The position numbers and the translations under genes are program-made. A stretch of 64,000 nt of DNA from Caulobacter sp. Root1455 (GTDB lineage Bacteria; Pseudomonadota; Alphaproteobacteria; Caulobacterales; Caulobacteraceae): NCBI RefSeq assembly GCF_001426905.1, contig NZ_LMFQ01000012.1:249187-313186 (forward strand). The letters are read 5' to 3'. Under the pieces are notes generated by a model that did no database searches, was not told the DNA's origin, and saw only the letters and a program-made list of their open reading frames with translations. Positions within the stretch are counted from its first letter, which is position 1, and the number at the start of each line of letters is the position of its first letter. Shown here piece by piece: positions 18,964 through 28,182 of this stretch.

Positions 18964-20032
18964 AGCCCCCTAGGCCCTTCCGCCTCGTCATCAGCGGCTG
19001 GATCCTCGTCCCGAAGTTCTCGACCCCGGCCACGAAGTCGTCGAACACCAGCAGCACGCCCGCCGTGCCCTCCACGGCCGCCACCTCGTCCAGCATCCGC
19101 GCGACGCTTTCGAACGAGCCCACCAGGGTGCCCATGTTCAGGTTCACCGCCGATTCCGGCGCGGCCAGCTGGGCGGTGTTGGTGGTCGAGCCGGCGGCGG
19201 CGTTCGGCGCGGCCTGGTTGGTCAGCCAGGCCAGGGCTTCCTGGTCGGCGCCGGCCCGGTAGGCCAGCCACTTGGCCATGGCCGCCTCGTCGGTCTCGTC
19301 GGCGATGATCATGAACAGGATGTAGGAGGCCACGTCCCGGCCGGTCTTGTCGGCGGCGGCCTTCAGGCGGTCGTTGACCCCGCCGAAGGCGGTCGGGGTG
19401 TTGACGCCCTTGCCCAGGGCGAAGCTGTAGTCGGCGTACTGGGCCGTGAACGCCAGGCCCTCGTTGGACGAGCCGGCGCAGATCAGCTTGGTGTCTTCCG
19501 GGTGCGGGCTGACCCGGCAGTCGGTCATCTGGAAGTACTTGCCCTTGAAGTCGCTGACGCCGGTGTCGAGCAGCTCGCGCAGCACGGTCGCGTATTCGGC
19601 CAGGTAGTTGTAGCGGTCGGTGTAGTGCTGCTCGCCCGGCCACAGGCCCATCTGGTCGTATTCGGCCTTCTGCCAGCCGGTCACCAGGTTGATGCCGAAG
19701 CGGCCCGGGGCGATGGAGTCGATGGTCGAGGCCATGCGGGCCACGATGGCCGGCGGGATGGTCAGGGTGGCGGCGGTGGCGAAGATCTTGATCTTGTCGG
19801 TCACGGCCGCCAGGCCGGCCATCAGGGTGAAGCTCTCGAGATTGTGCTCCCAGAACTGGGTCTTGCCGCCGAAGCCGCGCAACTTGATCATCGAGAGCGC
19901 GAAGTCGAAGCCGTACTTCTCGGCCTTCTGCACGATCTCCTTGTTCAGCGCGAAGCTCGGCATGTACTGCGGAGCCGCCTCGGAGATCAGCCAGCCGTTG
20001 TTGCCGATCGGAATGAAGACGCCGATTTCCAT
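18962..20032 (-). CDS. rutA: Pyrimidine monooxygenase RutA
   Basis: A 356-residue bacterial-luciferase-fold flavin monooxygenase that opens the uracil/thymine ring between N3 and C4 to give ureidoacrylate, using reduced FMN. Begins [16 protein letters not shown] and carries [42 protein letters not shown] and [18 protein letters not shown] (split), all characteristic of RutA. The start ATG 20032 follows GAGGGGG that lies within the end of rutD; only 3 bases separate the genes. Here it is the last gene of the rut cluster instead of the first. The flavin reductase RutF is not in the window. Confidence 0.95.
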   Translation of the reverse strand: MEIGVFIPIGNNGWLISEAAPQYMPSFALNKEIVQKAEKYGFDFALSMIKLRGFGGKTQFWEHNLESFTLMAGLAAVTDKIKIFATAATLTIPPAIVARMASTIDSIAPGRFGINLVTGWQKAEYDQMGLWPGEQHYTDRYNYLAEYATVLRELLDTGVSDFKGKYFQMTDCRVSPHPEDTKLICAGSSNEGLAFTAQYADYSFALGKGVNTPTAFGGVNDRLKAAADKTGRDVASYILFMIIADETDEAAMAKWLAYRAGADQEALAWLTNQAAPNAAAGSTTNTAQLAAPESAVNLNMGTLVGSFESVARMLDEVAAVEGTAGVLLVFDDFVAGVENFGTRIQPLMTRRKGLGG

Positions 20033-20035
20033 GGG

Positions 20036-20851
20036 TTATTCCCCCTCTTGAAGGTCGCCGCCGAGGAAGCTCAGCAGGCGTGAATTGAAGGCCTCAGGCG
20101 CGGTGACGGTGAAGCCGTGGCCGCCCCAGGGCGCGATGTCGAGCACCGCATTGGGCAGGCGCTCGGCCAGGCGGCGCGAGCAGGCCGACGGCACCAGCAT
20201 GTCGTCGGCGCTGGCGCTGACCAGCACCGGGCATCGAATTCTTTCCAGGGCGTCGTCGATGTCGAACGCGAGCAGGGCCTGGATGCGGGCCCGCATGACG
20301 TCCGGGTCCGGGAAGCCCTGGATGTGGTGGACCTCCTCGGCCTCGAGGCGGGCGTTGTTGGCGCTCAGCCAGTCGGCCGGATACAGGAACAGCGGCTGGG
20401 CGTGGACATAGGCGGCGATGCCGGTGTTGTTCAGCAGGGCCAGGCGGGTGTCGAAGCAGCGCTTGATGTGCGGGTCGGGACGCGACCAGCCGTTGACCAC
20501 CACCAGCCGGTCGATGCGGTCCGGATGGTCCAGCGCCAGGGCCAGGCCCGCGTTGCCGCCGGCCGCGTGGCCCACCACGTGGGCGCGCTCCAGGCCCAGG
20601 GCGTCCATCACCTGGACGATGTCGTCGCCCATCGCCGCCACCGAATGCGGGTTGGTCAGGGTCCGAACGCTGCGGCCCGTGCCGCGATGGTCGTACAGCA
20701 CCACGCGGAAGCGGCTGGTCAGCGCCGCCATCTGCGGGGCCCAGAAGGCGCCGGAACCGCCCAGGCCGGCCGACAGGATCACCGTCCCGCGATCGGCCGC
20801 CGGCCCGCCATGGACCTCGTAGTACAGGCCGTCGACGGTTCCGCTGTGCAT
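20036..20851 (-). CDS. rutD: Putative aminoacrylate hydrolase RutD
   Basis: A 271-residue alpha/beta-hydrolase-fold protein of the Rut pathway, thought to speed conversion of aminoacrylate-derived products toward malonic semialdehyde. It has LSAGLGGSGAFWAPQ, YDHRGTGRS, VNGWSRPDPH, AQPLFLYPADWLSANNARLEAEE and GGHGFTVTAPEAFN. The nucleophile elbow reads GHAAG, lacking the usual Ser; E. coli RutD has GHALG at this place, so this is a family trait and not a defect. Three bases separate it from rutC on one side and from rutA on the other. Confidence 0.93.
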   Translation of the reverse strand: MHSGTVDGLYYEVHGGPAADRGTVILSAGLGGSGAFWAPQMAALTSRFRVVLYDHRGTGRSVRTLTNPHSVAAMGDDIVQVMDALGLERAHVVGHAAGGNAGLALALDHPDRIDRLVVVNGWSRPDPHIKRCFDTRLALLNNTGIAAYVHAQPLFLYPADWLSANNARLEAEEVHHIQGFPDPDVMRARIQALLAFDIDDALERIRCPVLVSASADDMLVPSACSRRLAERLPNAVLDIAPWGGHGFTVTAPEAFNSRLLSFLGGDLQEGE

Positions 20852-20854
20852 CGT

Positions 20855-21259
<405 letters not shown>

Positions 21260-21285
21260 GTGTGGTCTCCTTGGTTGCGAGGCCT

Positions 21286-21390
21286 TGCGTCCTTCGAGGC
21301 CGCTTCGCGGCGCCTCAGGATGAGGAATTCAGCTGGCTCAAAAGGTCCTCATCCTGAGGTGCGAGGCGCAGCCGAGCCTCGAAGGACGCA
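21286..21390. repeat. TCCTTCGA/TCAGGATGA-family inverted repeat between rutB and rutC
   Basis: Left arm 21286-21326 (TGCGTCCTTCGAGGC... CCTCAGGATGAGGA) and right arm 21346-21390 (TCCTCATCCTGAGG... GCCTCGAAGGACGCA) are imperfect inverted copies around a 19-base spacer. Each arm is itself partly palindromic (GGCCGCTTCGCGGC; GCGAGGCGC). Confidence 0.85.
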
Positions 21391-21399
21391 GGGCGCCGC

Positions 21400-22101
21400 T
21401 CACGCGCTTGCTTCCCGCTGCCCCACCGCCCCCTTGAAGTCCGCCGTGGTCGAGACCCAGCCGAAGAACTTCTCGATGTTGTAGAGCGCCGCCTGCTGCA
21501 CGAAGTCGGGGCCGGCCTGATGGGTGGCGTCCTCCAGCACCGTGCCGAAATATTCCAGGAAGAAGCCGTCGCGCAGCGTCGACTCCACGCAGACATTGGT
21601 GGCGATGCCCACGAACACCAGGTGGCGCACGCCGCGCGAGCGCAGCACGCTGTCCAGCTGGCTGTTGAAGAAGCCGCTGTAGCGGGTCTTGTGCAGGACG
21701 ATGTCGCCGGGGACGGGCTTGAGCTCGTCGACCAGTTCGTAGTCCCAGCCGCCCCTGGCCAGCAGCTTACCCTGCAGCTCGGGCCGGGCGCGCATGGTCT
21801 TCAGGGCGTTGGACTTGTGCCAGTTGGGCGAGCCGGGGCCGCCGGCCTCGACATAGTCGCTGTCCCAGCCGTTCTGGAAATAGATCACCGGCATGCCCGC
21901 GCCGCGGGCCACGTCCAACACGCCCTTGATCTTGTCGATCACCGCCGCCGCGCCGCTGATGTCGAAGCCGGCCAGGTCCAGATAGCCGCCGGGCGAGGCG
22001 TAGGCGTTCTGCATGTCGATGACGATCACGGCTGTCTTGTCGACGGGGAGCGCGATCGGCTCGGGCCGGGCCGGCAGCATCAGGGTGTCGGGTGTCGTCA
22101 T
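21400..22101 (-). CDS. rutB: Ureidoacrylate amidohydrolase RutB
   Basis: A 233-residue cysteine hydrolase of the isochorismatase/nicotinamidase fold that cleaves ureidoacrylate to aminoacrylate and carbamate. The catalytic triad is visible: Asp in [10 protein letters not shown], Lys in LHKTRYSGF and Cys in [31 protein letters not shown] and [15 protein letters not shown] match RutB. The start is ATG at 22101; the frame to 22176 lacks support. It leads the cluster in the order B-C-D-A. No rutR operator could be recognised with certainty upstream. Confidence 0.94.
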   Translation of the reverse strand: MTTPDTLMLPARPEPIALPVDKTAVIVIDMQNAYASPGGYLDLAGFDISGAAAVIDKIKGVLDVARGAGMPVIYFQNGWDSDYVEAGGPGSPNWHKSNALKTMRARPELQGKLLARGGWDYELVDELKPVPGDIVLHKTRYSGFFNSQLDSVLRSRGVRHLVFVGIATNVCVESTLRDGFFLEYFGTVLEDATHQAGPDFVQQAALYNIEKFFGWVSTTADFKGAVGQREASA

Positions 22102-22248
22102 CGGGCTCGATCTCTTGCCGGGCGTGGCCCGGAGGGGTGAGCGACGCAGGTAAGACCATCGCGAAGCGGGGCGCAATCGATCGATGGTCGTTGAACCGCG
22201 ATTGCCCCGAGCGGCGCCTAAGTCTTGAGCTAATTCAGAAACGACTTA

Positions 22249-23979
22249 CTAAATAGCGTCCGGCCCCGCGCTCTGTCCCTCGGCCTCTTCCTTGCCGGTC
22301 TGGGGCAGCGACAGGGTCAGGACGCAGACCAGGCCGCTGGGGCGATAGTCGACACGGGCCTCGCCGGCCACGTCGGCCTTCAAGCTGGCGGCGATCAGGC
22401 GCGAGCCGAAGCCCTTGCGGGCCGGCGGCGACACGGTGGGGCCGCCGCGTTCCTCCCAGTGCAGGGTCAGGCGATGCGGCGCGCCGGGATCGACGTGCCA
22501 GACCACCGTCACCGTGCCCTCGGGCAGCGACAGGGCGCCGTACTTGACCGCGTTGGTGCCCAGCTCGTGGAACACCATCGACAGGGCCAGGGCGGCGTTG
22601 GGCGTCAGGGCCACCCGCGGCCCGGCCAGCACCGTCCGGTCCAGATAGGGTTCGAGCGTCTCCTCCAGGATCTCCTTGAGGTCCGCGCCTTCCCAGACGC
22701 TCTGGGTCAGCAGGTCATGGGCGCGGGCCAGGGCCATCAGGCGCTCGTTGAAGGCGTGCAGGCCGGGCGTGTCGGCGGGACGGCCCAGGCTCTGGCGGGC
22801 CAGGGACTGCACCGTGAACAGGGTGTTCTTCACCCGGTGGTTCAGCTCGTTGATCATCAGCTGCTGGCGCTGGTGGGCGCGCTGCTCCTCGGCCTCGCGG
22901 GCCCGCAGCTGGGCGGCGGCGTCCTGCAGGGCCGCGCGCACCTCGGCGATCTCGCGGAAACGGTCCGGGAACAGGGCGATCTCCTCGCCCGCCGCCATGG
23001 CCTTGGCGTCGGCGCCCAGCCCGCGCACCGAGGCCGAGATGTCGCGCGAGACCGCCAGGGCGACCGCCGCGCCGATGACCAGCAGCAACAGGCTGGCCGC
23101 GGTCAGCCAGCCCACCGACGACCAGTTGGCCCGGCTCAGCTCGGTTCGCGGCACGCCGACGATGAACGACCAGCCGCTGGTCGACGACCGGCTGAAGGCC
23201 GAGAGGCTGGGCGTGCCGTCCAGGGTGTGGCTCAGCGTGACCCCTTCATTGCCGTGCGCCATGACCTTGCGGATGTCCTCGGTGACCTTGCGGCCCAGGA
23301 AGCGGTCGACATTCTTCGAGCGCGCCACGATCGAGGCCTCGCGGTCGACGATGCTGGCCGTCCAGCTGGGCGGAATGGTCTGGGCGGCGAAGATCGACGA
23401 GAAGGCCTTGGGCGACTGCTGATAGGCCAGGTCGTACAGCTTGCCGTCGACGATGACCGGCATGTCGATCGACACGAAGGGCGGGACCGGGTCGGCCTGC
23501 TTGGGCAGCACCAGGTTCGACACCGACGCGCGGCCGGCGCGGATGGTCTGCCAGCGAAGGTCCGACAGGCCGACCTTGGGCGGGCGCGCGCCGGCCGGGC
23601 GCCGGGTGTTGACCAGCTGCCGCTCGTTGTCGAGCAGCACGATCCAGCCGTCGGTTCCCTGCACGACCGCCCGGGCCTGGCGCTCGAAGGCGGGGATGTC
23701 GCCGGAGATCAGGGCGGGGGAGACCGCCAGGGTCTGCAGCACGCTCTGGCCCTGGCCGATCTGGCGGTCGGTGGCCAGCACCAGGGCCCGGGTGGTGGCC
23801 ATCAGCTGCCGCTCGTAGCGCGCCCGGCTCTCGCCGAACTCGGCGCGGGCCAGCAGGGCCATGAAGATCGTGGCCGGAACGACCAGGCTCAGGGCCATCA
23901 GCAGCAGGCGCCGGCGCACGGTGCCGGCGGCGGGCGAGGGCGGGTTCGATGCGGGGTCGGGGGTGACCGGGTTGGGCAA
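22249..23979 (-). CDS. HWE-family sensor histidine kinase
   Basis: A 576-residue membrane kinase. A TM helix (about residues 26-45) and a second (about 290-312) bracket a periplasmic dCache-like sensor domain. A HAMP-like linker (SRDISASVRGLGADAKAMAAGEE) leads to the phospho-acceptor His in INELNHRVKNTLFTVQS, the N-box HELGTNAVKYGALS, and the late WEERGGP block containing the Trp-x-Glu that names the HWE group. A degraded G-box follows (KGFGSRLI). The only start near the N-terminus is TTG at 23979 with weak ribosome-site support, so the true start is uncertain by a few residues. No response regulator is adjacent. Confidence 0.92.
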   Translation of the reverse strand: MPNPVTPDPASNPPSPAAGTVRRRLLLMALSLVVPATIFMALLARAEFGESRARYERQLMATTRALVLATDRQIGQGQSVLQTLAVSPALISGDIPAFERQARAVVQGTDGWIVLLDNERQLVNTRRPAGARPPKVGLSDLRWQTIRAGRASVSNLVLPKQADPVPPFVSIDMPVIVDGKLYDLAYQQSPKAFSSIFAAQTIPPSWTASIVDREASIVARSKNVDRFLGRKVTEDIRKVMAHGNEGVTLSHTLDGTPSLSAFSRSSTSGWSFIVGVPRTELSRANWSSVGWLTAASLLLLVIGAAVALAVSRDISASVRGLGADAKAMAAGEEIALFPDRFREIAEVRAALQDAAAQLRAREAEEQRAHQRQQLMINELNHRVKNTLFTVQSLARQSLGRPADTPGLHAFNERLMALARAHDLLTQSVWEGADLKEILEETLEPYLDRTVLAGPRVALTPNAALALSMVFHELGTNAVKYGALSLPEGTVTVVWHVDPGAPHRLTLHWEERGGPTVSPPARKGFGSRLIAASLKADVAGEARVDYRPSGLVCVLTLSLPQTGKEEAEGQSAGPDAI

Positions 23980-24154
23980 GGGGGGACGGGCTCATCCTGC
24001 GGATCGGCCTCAAGAGACGGCGACCGCCGCGCCGGGTCAAGCGCTTAGGCCGACCGGGGCGGGCGTCCGACGGCGGGGCAACCTTCGACGCGCCTCCGGG
24101 TTCTCTTGCTCAGCCCACGGCAAAGATGTCGGGGATTTTGGGAGACTTCACAGC

Positions 24155-24457
24155 ATGCGTATCGTCACCATCGCGGCCGTCGCCGCTCTCGCCCTGACCG
24201 CCGCCGCCTGCGGTGAAAACAAGGCCCAGAAGGCCCAGGAAGCCGCCGCCGCCAGCGACGCCGCCGCCGCCTCGAGCAAACAGGCCGCCGACGCCGCCGA
24301 GACCGCCGCCCAGGCCAGCGCCACGGCCGCCTCCACCGGCGACGAAGCCACGCAGAAGGCCGCCGGCGACCAGGCCGCCGCCGCGGGCGACCAGGCCGAG
24401 AAGGCCGGCGATCAGGCCGAAAAGGCCGGCGACAAGGCCAAGGACGCGGCGCACTAG
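24155..24457 (+). CDS. Ala-rich small lipoprotein
   Basis: A 100-residue protein with an N-terminal signal and lipobox LTAAAC (Cys19), predicted to be lipidated. The mature chain is almost wholly Ala, Gln, Lys, Asp and Glu in heptad-like runs (QAADAAETAAQ, DQAEKAGDQAEKAGDKAKDAA), forming a probable long alpha helix or coiled coil, with a tandem DQAEKAG repeat near the end. ATG 24155 is chosen since the signal starts there. Similar in style to Lpp-like or entericidin-like envelope proteins, without a specific match. Confidence 0.72.
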   Translation: MRIVTIAAVAALALTAAACGENKAQKAQEAAAASDAAAASSKQAADAAETAAQASATAASTGDEATQKAAGDQAAAAGDQAEKAGDQAEKAGDKAKDAAH

Positions 24458-24488
24458 GCGCGATCAACCTTCAAGTCTGGTGCGTGGT

Positions 24489-24600
24489 CCTCGTCCTTCG
24501 ACAAGCTCAGGATGAGGACCATTCCACGGGCCGTGGCGGTAGAGGGCATCATCTGAGGCGGCAGTAGAAAACCTCATCGTGAGCTTGTCGAAGGACGAGG
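24489..24600. repeat. TCCTTCGA/TCAGGATGA-family inverted repeat
   Basis: The 29-bp arms 24489-24517 and 24572-24600 are inverted copies with one mismatch (GGATGAGG versus CGATGAGG), separated by 54 bases. They lie between the lipoprotein and the phasin-like gene. Confidence 0.85.
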
Positions 24601-24670
24601 TTTTCGCCTCCGAAGCCGGCTCTTTTTCATGGAAGCGGAGCGAAGGCCTCCTCGGGCGCGTTGTCCCCGC

Positions 24671-25129
24671 ATGGCCAAACCCCGCAAGACGACCCCCCGC
24701 ACCCGCCGCAAGGCGGCGACCTCTTCCGACGCCTTCGCCCTGGCGACGGCCGGCGCCGAACTGGCCCTGGCCTCGCTTCGCGTGGTCAACGCCCGCACGC
24801 CGATGATCGCCCAGGCGTTGAACGACCCGATGCGCGGGAACTACGCCGAGCTGACGCGCATGGTCTCGGAAAAGCCCCTGGCGTTCGCCCAGGGCGCGGC
24901 GGCGGGCGGACCGGCCTGGCTGGCCATGGCGGCGGAGTCCAACCGCTATCTCGCCCAGGTTTGGAAGACGCCCAGCTACGGCGTCGCGCCGGCCATGACC
25001 GCCTCGCTCGGCGCGGTGGCGTTCTGGGGGCGGATGATGTCGCTGGGCGTGGCCTGGCAGTCGGCGATGCTGGCCCCGGTGCACGCCGCCGCGACGGCCA
25101 ACGCCCGTCGCCTCGACGCCAAGGCTTGA
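24671..25129 (+). CDS. Phasin-like small protein, tentative
   Basis: A 152-residue, Ala-rich, helical protein with a basic N-terminus (AKPRKTTPRTRRKAAT) and no signal peptide. Segments such as NDPMRGNYAELTRMVSEKPLAFAQGAA and AVAFWGRMMSLGVAWQSAML recall phasins or other polyhydroxyalkanoate-granule proteins, but no diagnostic motif is present. ATG 24671 directly follows a GC-rich leader. It precedes an acyl-CoA synthetase by 137 bases, which is loosely consistent with a lipid/PHA role. Treat as a conserved hypothetical. Confidence 0.6.
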   Translation: MAKPRKTTPRTRRKAATSSDAFALATAGAELALASLRVVNARTPMIAQALNDPMRGNYAELTRMVSEKPLAFAQGAAAGGPAWLAMAAESNRYLAQVWKTPSYGVAPAMTASLGAVAFWGRMMSLGVAWQSAMLAPVHAAATANARRLDAKA

Positions 25130-25266
25130 CCGGAAGGACCGTGTCCGCCGCGACGGAAAGCGCGTTTTTCCCTAGCCGCGCGGCGGGAATGCCCCTCATC
25201 CTGACGTTCCACCCAGCCGAAGGCGGCGCCAGACCGCCTCGGACAGCGCGAGGAGACACGTCGACC

Positions 25267-26871
25267 ATGCCCGGACCCGCCCCTGGACCCGCCGTCGATT
25301 TCGATCGCATGACGACCTTGGGCGACGTCGCCCGCTACCACCACGAGGTCCGGCCGGGCGCGACGGCCCTGGTGTTCGAAGGCCGCTCGACGACCTTCGC
25401 CGACTTCGACCGCGATACCGACCGCGTGGCCAACGCCCTGCTGGCCGAGGGCCTGACCAAGGGCGACCGCATCGCCTATGTCGGCAAGAACAGCGACCAC
25501 TATTTCGAGCTGCTGTTCGGCGCGGCCAAGGCCGGGGTGGTGCTGGCCCCGATCGGCTGGCGGCTGGCCCCGCGCGAGATCGCCTACATCCTGGGCGACG
25601 CCGAAGCCCGCATGGTGTTCGTCGGCCCCGAGCTTCTGGCCCATGTCCGCGACGTGGCCGAGCTGATCCTCGACCAGCCCACGCTGATCGCCATGGAGGC
25701 CAACGACTACGGCCATCCGGAGTTCGAGGACTGGCGCGACGCCGCCGCCTGCGATCCGCCGACGAGCGTGGTCACTCCGGCCGACATAGCCGTCCAGCTC
25801 TACACCTCGGGCACCACCGGCCGGCCCAAGGGCGCGATGCTGACCCATTCCAACATCCTGGCCACCCGCAAACTGGCGGCCCTGGCCGACATGGACTGGA
25901 ACCGCTGGGGCCCCGACGACGTCAGCCTCGTGGCCATGCCCGTGGCCCATATCGGCGGCACCGGCTGGGGCGTGGTCGGGTTGGTCAACGGCGCCAAGGG
26001 CGTGGTGGCGCGCGAGTTCGACCCGACCAAGGTGCTGGACTTCATCGAGAAGGACCGGGTCTCCAAGATGTTCATGGTGCCGGCCGCCCTGCAGATCGTG
26101 GTGCGCCTGCCCCGGGCGCGCCAGGTCGACTACAGCCGCCTGACCCACATCCTCTACGGCGCCGCGCCCATCCCGCTGGACCTGCTGCGCGAGTGCATCG
26201 AGGTGTTCGGCTGCGGCTTCGTCCAGCAGTACGGCATGACCGAGACGACCGGCACGGTGGTCTATCTGCCGCCGCAGGACCACGACCCGGCGGGCAACGC
26301 CCGCATGCGCTCGGCCGGCCTGCCCATGCCGGGCGCGGAGCTGAAGATCCTCGGCGAGAACGGCGAAACCCTGCCGCCGGGCGCGGTGGGCGAGGTGGCG
26401 GTCCGCTCGCCCGCCAACATGGCCGGTTACTGGAAGCTGCCCCAGGCGACGGCCGACACCATCGGCTCCGATGGCTGGTTGCGCACCGGCGACGCGGGCT
26501 ACCTCGACGAAGACGGCTACCTGTTCATCCACGATCGCGTGAAGGACATGATCATCAGCGGCGGCGAGAACATCTATCCGGCCGAGGTCGAGAGCGCCGT
26601 CTACGGCCATCCGCACGTGGCCGAGGTGGCGGTGATCGGCGTGCCCGACGACACCTGGGGCGAGGCGGTCAAGGCGGTGGTGGCCCTCAAGCCGGGCGCG
26701 CCCGAGGATCCGGCCGACATCATCGCCTTCGCCAAGAGCCGCATCGCCGGCTTCAAGGCGCCCAAGACCATCGACTTCATCGAGGCCTTGCCGCGCAACG
26801 CCTCGGGCAAGATCCTGCGGCGCGAGCTGCGCGAGCCGTACTGGGCGGGCAAGGAACGATGGGTGAATTGA
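25267..26871 (+). CDS. Acyl-CoA synthetase (AMP-forming), fadD3-like
   Basis: A 534-residue ANL-superfamily ligase that adenylates a carboxylic acid and transfers it to CoA. The P-loop-like motif YTSGTTGRPKGAML is near residue 179, YGMTETTG near 322, the Asp/Arg block WLRTGDAGYLDEDGYLFIHDRVKDMI near 398-425 (split), and the C-terminal Lys in NASGKILRREL. Start ATG 25267 with AGGAGA upstream. The chain length of the substrate cannot be told. It sits between the phasin-like and DUF2236 genes. Confidence 0.93.
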   Translation: MPGPAPGPAVDFDRMTTLGDVARYHHEVRPGATALVFEGRSTTFADFDRDTDRVANALLAEGLTKGDRIAYVGKNSDHYFELLFGAAKAGVVLAPIGWRLAPREIAYILGDAEARMVFVGPELLAHVRDVAELILDQPTLIAMEANDYGHPEFEDWRDAAACDPPTSVVTPADIAVQLYTSGTTGRPKGAMLTHSNILATRKLAALADMDWNRWGPDDVSLVAMPVAHIGGTGWGVVGLVNGAKGVVAREFDPTKVLDFIEKDRVSKMFMVPAALQIVVRLPRARQVDYSRLTHILYGAAPIPLDLLRECIEVFGCGFVQQYGMTETTGTVVYLPPQDHDPAGNARMRSAGLPMPGAELKILGENGETLPPGAVGEVAVRSPANMAGYWKLPQATADTIGSDGWLRTGDAGYLDEDGYLFIHDRVKDMIISGGENIYPAEVESAVYGHPHVAEVAVIGVPDDTWGEAVKAVVALKPGAPEDPADIIAFAKSRIAGFKAPKTIDFIEALPRNASGKILRRELREPYWAGKERWVN

Positions 26872-26888
26872 GGTGGGGGGGGCGAATT

Positions 26889-26975
26889 CCTCGTCCTTCG
26901 ACAGGCTCAGGATGAGGAATTCGAGTTCAATGGCCGTGAAAGTCGTCCTCATCCTGAGCCTGTCGAAGGACGAGG
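26889..26975. repeat. TCCTTCGA/TCAGGATGA-family perfect inverted repeat
   Basis: Two perfect 29-bp arms (26889-26917 and 26947-26975) flank a 29-base spacer. Arm sequence begins CCTCGTCCTTCGACAGGC. It lies 17 bases after the synthetase stop codon and could act as a transcript end or stabiliser. Confidence 0.9.
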
Positions 26976-27036
26976 ACGGCCCGCTGGCGATTGCCGGTCT
27001 ACCGGCGACCCAGTGAACCAGCGGAAGGTGAACTCG

Positions 27037-27930
27037 ATGACGCACGGCGACGGTCGCGTGGCGGGGCTGGTCCAGGGGCTGTATCAGCCCGAGGGCGGAC
27101 CCCGCGTCGACTTTCGCCGGCCGGCCGGCGAGCCGGCCCTGGCCGCGCCGGACTCGGTGTCGTGGCGGGTGTTCAAGAACCCGATCTCGCTGTTCGTCGG
27201 CGGGGTGACGGCGGTGATCTTGGAGCTGGCCGAGCCGCGCGTCCGCACCGGCGTCTGGGAGCATTCCAGCTTCCGCCGCGATCCGCTGCCGCGCCTGAAG
27301 CGCACCGGGCTGGCGGCCATGGTCACGGTCTATGGCGCGCGTTCGGTCGCCGAGAAGATGATCGCCGGCGTGCGGCGCATGCACGACAGGGTCACCGGCG
27401 ACACCCCGGCCGGCGCGGCCTACCGGGCCAACGACGTGGAGCTGCTGGACTGGGTGCAGGCCACCGCCAGCTTCGGCTTCATGGAGGCCTATCACGCCTT
27501 CGCCCGTCCGCTGAGCGACGCCGAGCGCGACCGATTCTACGCCGAGGCCGCGCCGGCCGCGGCATTGTACGGCGCGGTCGGGGCGCCGGCCTCGGTGGCG
27601 GAATGGGAGGCCCAGCTGGCGGCCATGCTGCCGAAGCTGGAGCGCCACGAGATCGTCTTCGAGTTCCTGGAGCTGATGCGCCGGACGGCGATCCTGCCGG
27701 CCCCGCTGCGCGGCCTGCAGGGGGCGCTGATCCGGGCGGCGGCGGCGATCACCCCGCCGGAGGTTCGGGCGGTGGTCGGGCTGGGCCGTGAATGGGATCT
27801 GGGCCCGGTCGAGCGGCGGCTGGTGAAGCTGGCCGGCGCGGCGGCGGACCGGCTTCCGCTCAAGGGCACGCCGGCGGTGGAGGCGTGCCAACGGATGGGA
27901 CTGGCGGGGGACTATCTGTATCGACGGTAG
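27037..27930 (+). CDS. DUF2236 (MpaB-family oxygenase-like) protein
   Basis: A 297-residue protein. The family pattern is seen in WRVFKNPISLFVGGVTAVILELAEPRVRTGVWEHSSFRRDPLPRLKRTG (split) and in the later YRANDVELLDWVQATASFGFMEAYHAF, as in DUF2236/MpaB proteins, some of which are haem-type oxygenases such as rubber oxygenase and mycophenolate MpaB relatives. ATG 27037 has GGAAGG nine bases upstream; GTG 27013 would add eight residues with no ribosome site. Substrate unknown; the neighbours suggest lipid metabolism. Confidence 0.85.
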   Translation: MTHGDGRVAGLVQGLYQPEGGPRVDFRRPAGEPALAAPDSVSWRVFKNPISLFVGGVTAVILELAEPRVRTGVWEHSSFRRDPLPRLKRTGLAAMVTVYGARSVAEKMIAGVRRMHDRVTGDTPAGAAYRANDVELLDWVQATASFGFMEAYHAFARPLSDAERDRFYAEAAPAAALYGAVGAPASVAEWEAQLAAMLPKLERHEIVFEFLELMRRTAILPAPLRGLQGALIRAAAAITPPEVRAVVGLGREWDLGPVERRLVKLAGAAADRLPLKGTPAVEACQRMGLAGDYLYRR

Positions 27931-27936
27931 AGGCAG

Positions 27937-28060
27937 CACTTGCCCCCTACGGGTCGCTTCGCGACCGTCTTCCCCCAGAGGGGGAAGAGGAGGCCGTGCG
28001 CACCTCCTCCGCCCCCTGTGGGGGCGGACAGACCGCGAAGCGGTCAGGTGGGGGCAAGTG
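27937..28060. repeat. Dispersed palindromic repeat, copy 3
   Basis: Ends CACTTGCCCCC / GGGGGCAAGTG. Internal units GGGTCGCTTCGCGACC, CCCCCAGAGGGGG, CCCCCTGTGGGGG and GACCGCGAAGCGGTC. Much of its left half matches copy 4 (42223-42353) closely. Confidence 0.9.
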
Positions 28061-28182
28061 TTCACCGGCGCGGCCTTGCCCAGGTGAAGTCCCGCGACGA
28101 ATTCATCTGCGCGGCGCGCCTCGGGATGGTAAGCGAACACCGTTCCATCCGTATGGCGAGGTGGAGCGAGTCGGGGGCGTTG

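Noticed and set aside
20036..20851. RutD as an inactive hydrolase because Ser is replaced by Ala in GHAAG
   Set aside because: E. coli RutD also has Ala (GHALG) there, so this is a family trait.
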